DNA of 64,000 bases, from contig NZ_VKAB01000011.1 of the NCBI RefSeq assembly GCF_009769385.1, forward strand, positions 310,001 to 374,000. Direction: 5' to 3'. The translations under genes were made by a program, and so were the position numbers. This DNA is from Saccharothrix deserti (GTDB taxonomy: Bacteria > Actinomycetota > Actinomycetes > Mycobacteriales > Pseudonocardiaceae). Below, one piece after another: positions 60,040 through 64,000 of this stretch (position 1 is its first letter; the number at the start of each line of letters is the position of its first letter). The notes beneath the pieces were generated by a model. That model was not told the DNA's origin and made no database searches. It was given only the letters and a program-made list of their open reading frames with translations.

Positions 60040-60649
60040 GCCGGCGGGTCAGGGAAGTGGTGAGGCGCGTCAGCAGCGGGAGGAGAGCGGCCACCGCGGC
60101 GCCCAGCAGGAGGCCCGCGACGACGTCGTGCGGGTAGTGGACGCCCACGAAGACCCTTGATGCCGCAGCCATGAGCGCAACGGTCAAGGCGAGAGCGCCC
60201 AGGGCCCGGCTCGACCACAGGACCGCGACGGCCGCGGCGCCGGCTACGGTCGAGTGGTTGCTGGGGAACGACCAGTCGCCGACCTCCGGACACGACACGA
60301 CGGTCGCCACCTCGCCTAACACGCGGCACGGTCGGTCCTCCCGCCACGCGACCTTCACCGTCTCGCTGACCGAATACGCCAGTACTGTCATGACAGGCGC
60401 TAAGAAGGCCCGGTGTCGGGGCTCGGGCGGACCGTGGCGCGCCCGCCACCACACCACGGCGAACAGCACGGCGAACACGCCCAGCACCGCCTCGGTCGCG
60501 AACGCGGCGAACGACCGCACGAACTCCGGGCTCGCCGCCGCCAGGTCGACCACGTCCAGGTACCACCACGCGCTCACATCGGGGACGTCCGGCACCGAGA
60601 CGACGTCCGACAGCTCCGACAGTTCTTGTGCCACAACGATTTCGTTCAT
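59885..60649 (-). CDS. PAP2-family membrane phosphatase
   Basis: A 254-residue membrane phosphatase for lipid or prenyl phosphates. The three catalytic motifs are complete: KVAWREDRP (Lys99 to Pro107), FPSNHSTVAG (Ser130-His132) and SRVFVGVHYPHDVVAG. The C-terminus carries five VEAGG-type repeats and ends about 20 residues later. That end is read from the same DNA, in another frame, as the histidine kinase start. The ATG at 60649 is divergent from the ATP-grasp gene. Confidence 0.88.
   Translation of the reverse strand: MNEIVVAQELSELSDVVSVPDVPDVSAWWYLDVVDLAAASPEFVRSFAAFATEAVLGVFAVLFAVVWWRARHGPPEPRHRAFLAPVMTVLAYSVSETVKVAWREDRPCRVLGEVATVVSCPEVGDWSFPSNHSTVAGAAAVAVLWSSRALGALALTVALMAAASRVFVGVHYPHDVVAGLLLGAAVAALLPLLTRLTTSLTRRRGQPLQPVTVEAGGVEAGGVEAGGVEAGGVEAGGVDRPVRTRATAADPPTR
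59936..60010. repeat. Tandem 15-bp repeat, five units, coding in two frames
   Basis: Unit GACCCCGCCTGCTTC occurs five times without gaps; the last unit has one substitution. On the minus strand it encodes VEAGG in the PAP2 C-terminus and SKQAG in the histidine kinase N-terminus. Because 15 is divisible by 3, unit gain or loss keeps both frames. Confidence 0.95.
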
Positions 60650-60691
60650 GGCACCGACCGTACGGAGATCGCGCTGGGTGATCTGCTGCCG

Positions 60692-60722
60692 ATAGCTACG
60701 AGTCACCCTTGTCGAAAGACAA
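60692..60722 (-). promoter_or_regulatory. Possible promoter of the PAP2 operon
   Basis: On the minus strand TTGTCT (60717-60722), an 18-bp spacer and a TAGCTA-type -10 (about 60693-60698) face the PAP2 start at 60649. The -35 lies inside the hairpin palindrome. Confidence 0.4.
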
Positions 60723-60727
60723 GGGTG
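60704..60727. promoter_or_regulatory. Perfect 10-bp palindrome with GAAA loop
   Basis: Arms CACCCTTGTC and GACAAGGGTG flank GAAA in the divergent gap between PAP2 and ATP-grasp genes. It may be an operator (DNA) or a leader hairpin with a GNRA loop (RNA). Confidence 0.6.
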
Positions 60728-60781
60728 CGACCTTGCCGATCGGGTAAATCCGCTGGCCATGGCACCGCCAAGCCGATCACC

Positions 60782-61618
60782 ATGACGGCCATGATGCTGT
60801 TGGTGCCGGCGGACCCGCTCCGCCCCACCCGACCGGACGTGCACTTCGCACCGGAGGCCGCCGCCGCCCGCGACGCGGGACACCGGGTCGCCGTGGTCGA
60901 CCACGACGCCCTCGCCCGCGGAGAAGCGGACCGCGCGGTCGCGAAGGTGCCCGCCGCCGAGGACGTCGTCTACCGGGGCTGGATGCTGCGGTCGGAGCAC
61001 TACGCCGCCTTCGCCGACGCCCTAGGACAACGCGGCGCCGTGCTCCGCACCACCCCCGACCAGTACCGGAGCGCACACGAGCTCCCCGGCTGGTACGACG
61101 ACTTCAAGGACCTCACACCCGAGTCCGCCTGGACCGACGGCTTCGACCGGGCCGGGTTCGAGCAGGCCGGACAACGCCTCCACGAAGGCCCGGCCGTCCT
61201 CCGCGACTACACGAAGTCGATGAAGCACCACTGGCACGAGGCCGCCTACATCCCCGACCTCGCCGACGCCGAAGCCGCCTGGACCGTCGCCCGGCGCTTC
61301 ACCGAACTGCGCGACGACGACGCGACCGGCGGTTTCGTGCTCCGCCGCTTCGAACCGTTCACCTCGACCGAGGTCCGCACCTGGTGGGTGGACGGCTCCT
61401 GCGCGCTCATCGGCCCCCACCCGGACACCCCCAACGAGGTGCCCGACGCGCCGGACCTGGCCGCGATCGGACCGCTGGTGCGTCACCTGCGGTTCGTCAC
61501 CGTCGACCTGGCCCGGCGCGAGGACGGCGCATGGCGGGTGGTGGAACTCGGCGACGGCCAGGTGAGCGACCGGCCGAGCACCACCGCCGCCGACACGATG
61601 ATCGCGATCCTGCGTTAG
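60782..61618 (+). CDS. ATP-grasp domain protein
   Basis: A 278-residue protein resembling the ATP-grasp group with DUF4343-type domains. Segments include LRDYTKSMKHHWHEAAYIPD, FVLRRFEPFTSTEVRTWWVD and the end VDLARREDGAWRVVELGDGQ with VSDRPS. In such enzymes the Glu-Leu-Gly-Asp-Gly stretch binds Mg-ATP. Substrate unknown. The ATG at 60782 is chosen; an ATG three codons later is possible. It is followed by a short tandem repeat and the convergent GH5 gene. Confidence 0.75.
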   Translation: MTAMMLLVPADPLRPTRPDVHFAPEAAAARDAGHRVAVVDHDALARGEADRAVAKVPAAEDVVYRGWMLRSEHYAAFADALGQRGAVLRTTPDQYRSAHELPGWYDDFKDLTPESAWTDGFDRAGFEQAGQRLHEGPAVLRDYTKSMKHHWHEAAYIPDLADAEAAWTVARRFTELRDDDATGGFVLRRFEPFTSTEVRTWWVDGSCALIGPHPDTPNEVPDAPDLAAIGPLVRHLRFVTVDLARREDGAWRVVELGDGQVSDRPSTTAADTMIAILR

Positions 61619-61642
61619 AGGGGGCCGTGGCGGCGAAGGCCA

Positions 61643-64000
<2,358 letters not shown>

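Overview
The window is high-GC DNA with actinomycete codon use: third positions are almost all G or C, GTG starts are common, and genes often overlap by 1 to 4 bases. An IdeR-type iron box, a perfect CebR-type cellulose operator, an Rv1733c-family protein and many secreted plant-wall hydrolases point to a soil saprophyte of the Pseudonocardiales (Saccharothrix/Actinosynnema/Lentzea-like). That placement is inferred from content only. I saw no rRNA, tRNA, CRISPR array, transposase or integrase.

Layout. 1-2.0 kb: end of an iron ABC importer under an iron box. 2.2-7.4 kb: an uncharacterised protein with an M16 peptidase, a short ribosome-hibernation-like protein, a DJ-1/PfpI-like protein, a membrane-protein remnant and an Rv1733c-family protein behind a DosR-like box. 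7.5-19.8 kb: carbohydrate locus 1, with two GH127 enzymes, a clan GH-A hydrolase with CBM35, a MalF/MalG-type ABC importer, a LacI regulator and an AGE-family epimerase. AACCGGTT-centred operators sit at the importer promoter and before the epimerase. 20-28.3 kb: M20 hydrolase, a broken NB-ARC regulator, small membrane proteins, an MFS transporter, an erythromycin-esterase-like protein and an anti-sigma-like ATPase. 28.3-32.7 kb: a 1455-residue CtpI-like P-type ATPase that looks internally duplicated.

33-48.2 kb: carbohydrate locus 2, aimed at glucuronoxylan. It has an SGNH hydrolase, GH67 alpha-glucuronidase, and a 10-kb minus-strand operon (GH3, LplB/YtcP/LipO-type ABC importer, GH39, YesL-like protein, GH42) facing its own LacI regulator. 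Three near-copies of CGAAACTTTCG lie before GH67, before GH3 and before lacI. 48.2-54 kb: a glutathionyl-hydroquinone-reductase-like protein, a frameshifted Tat-exported hydrolase-like gene and a GH97 enzyme whose terminal NPCBM domain has collapsed. 54-61.6 kb: AI-2E-type permease, universal stress protein, HxlR and TetR regulators with palindromic operators, a NarL-type two-component system, a PAP2 phosphatase and an ATP-grasp protein. 61.7-64 kb: a GH5-CBM2 cellulase behind a perfect CebR site, then an AlkB-like gene running off the right edge.

How it works together. Secreted or surface enzymes (GH5, GH127-LamG, the CBM35 protein, GH97) would cut plant polymers. The two ABC importers would take up oligosaccharides, and leaderless enzymes (GH127, GH3, GH39, GH42, GH67, epimerase) would finish them inside the cell. 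Neither importer has its own ATPase, so a shared MsiK-type ATPase elsewhere is expected. Most striking are a 15-bp repeat read in two frames by two overlapping genes, the NPCBM collapse, the duplicated P-type ATPase, a concentric palindrome between divergent genes, and the operator networks of the two LacI regulators.
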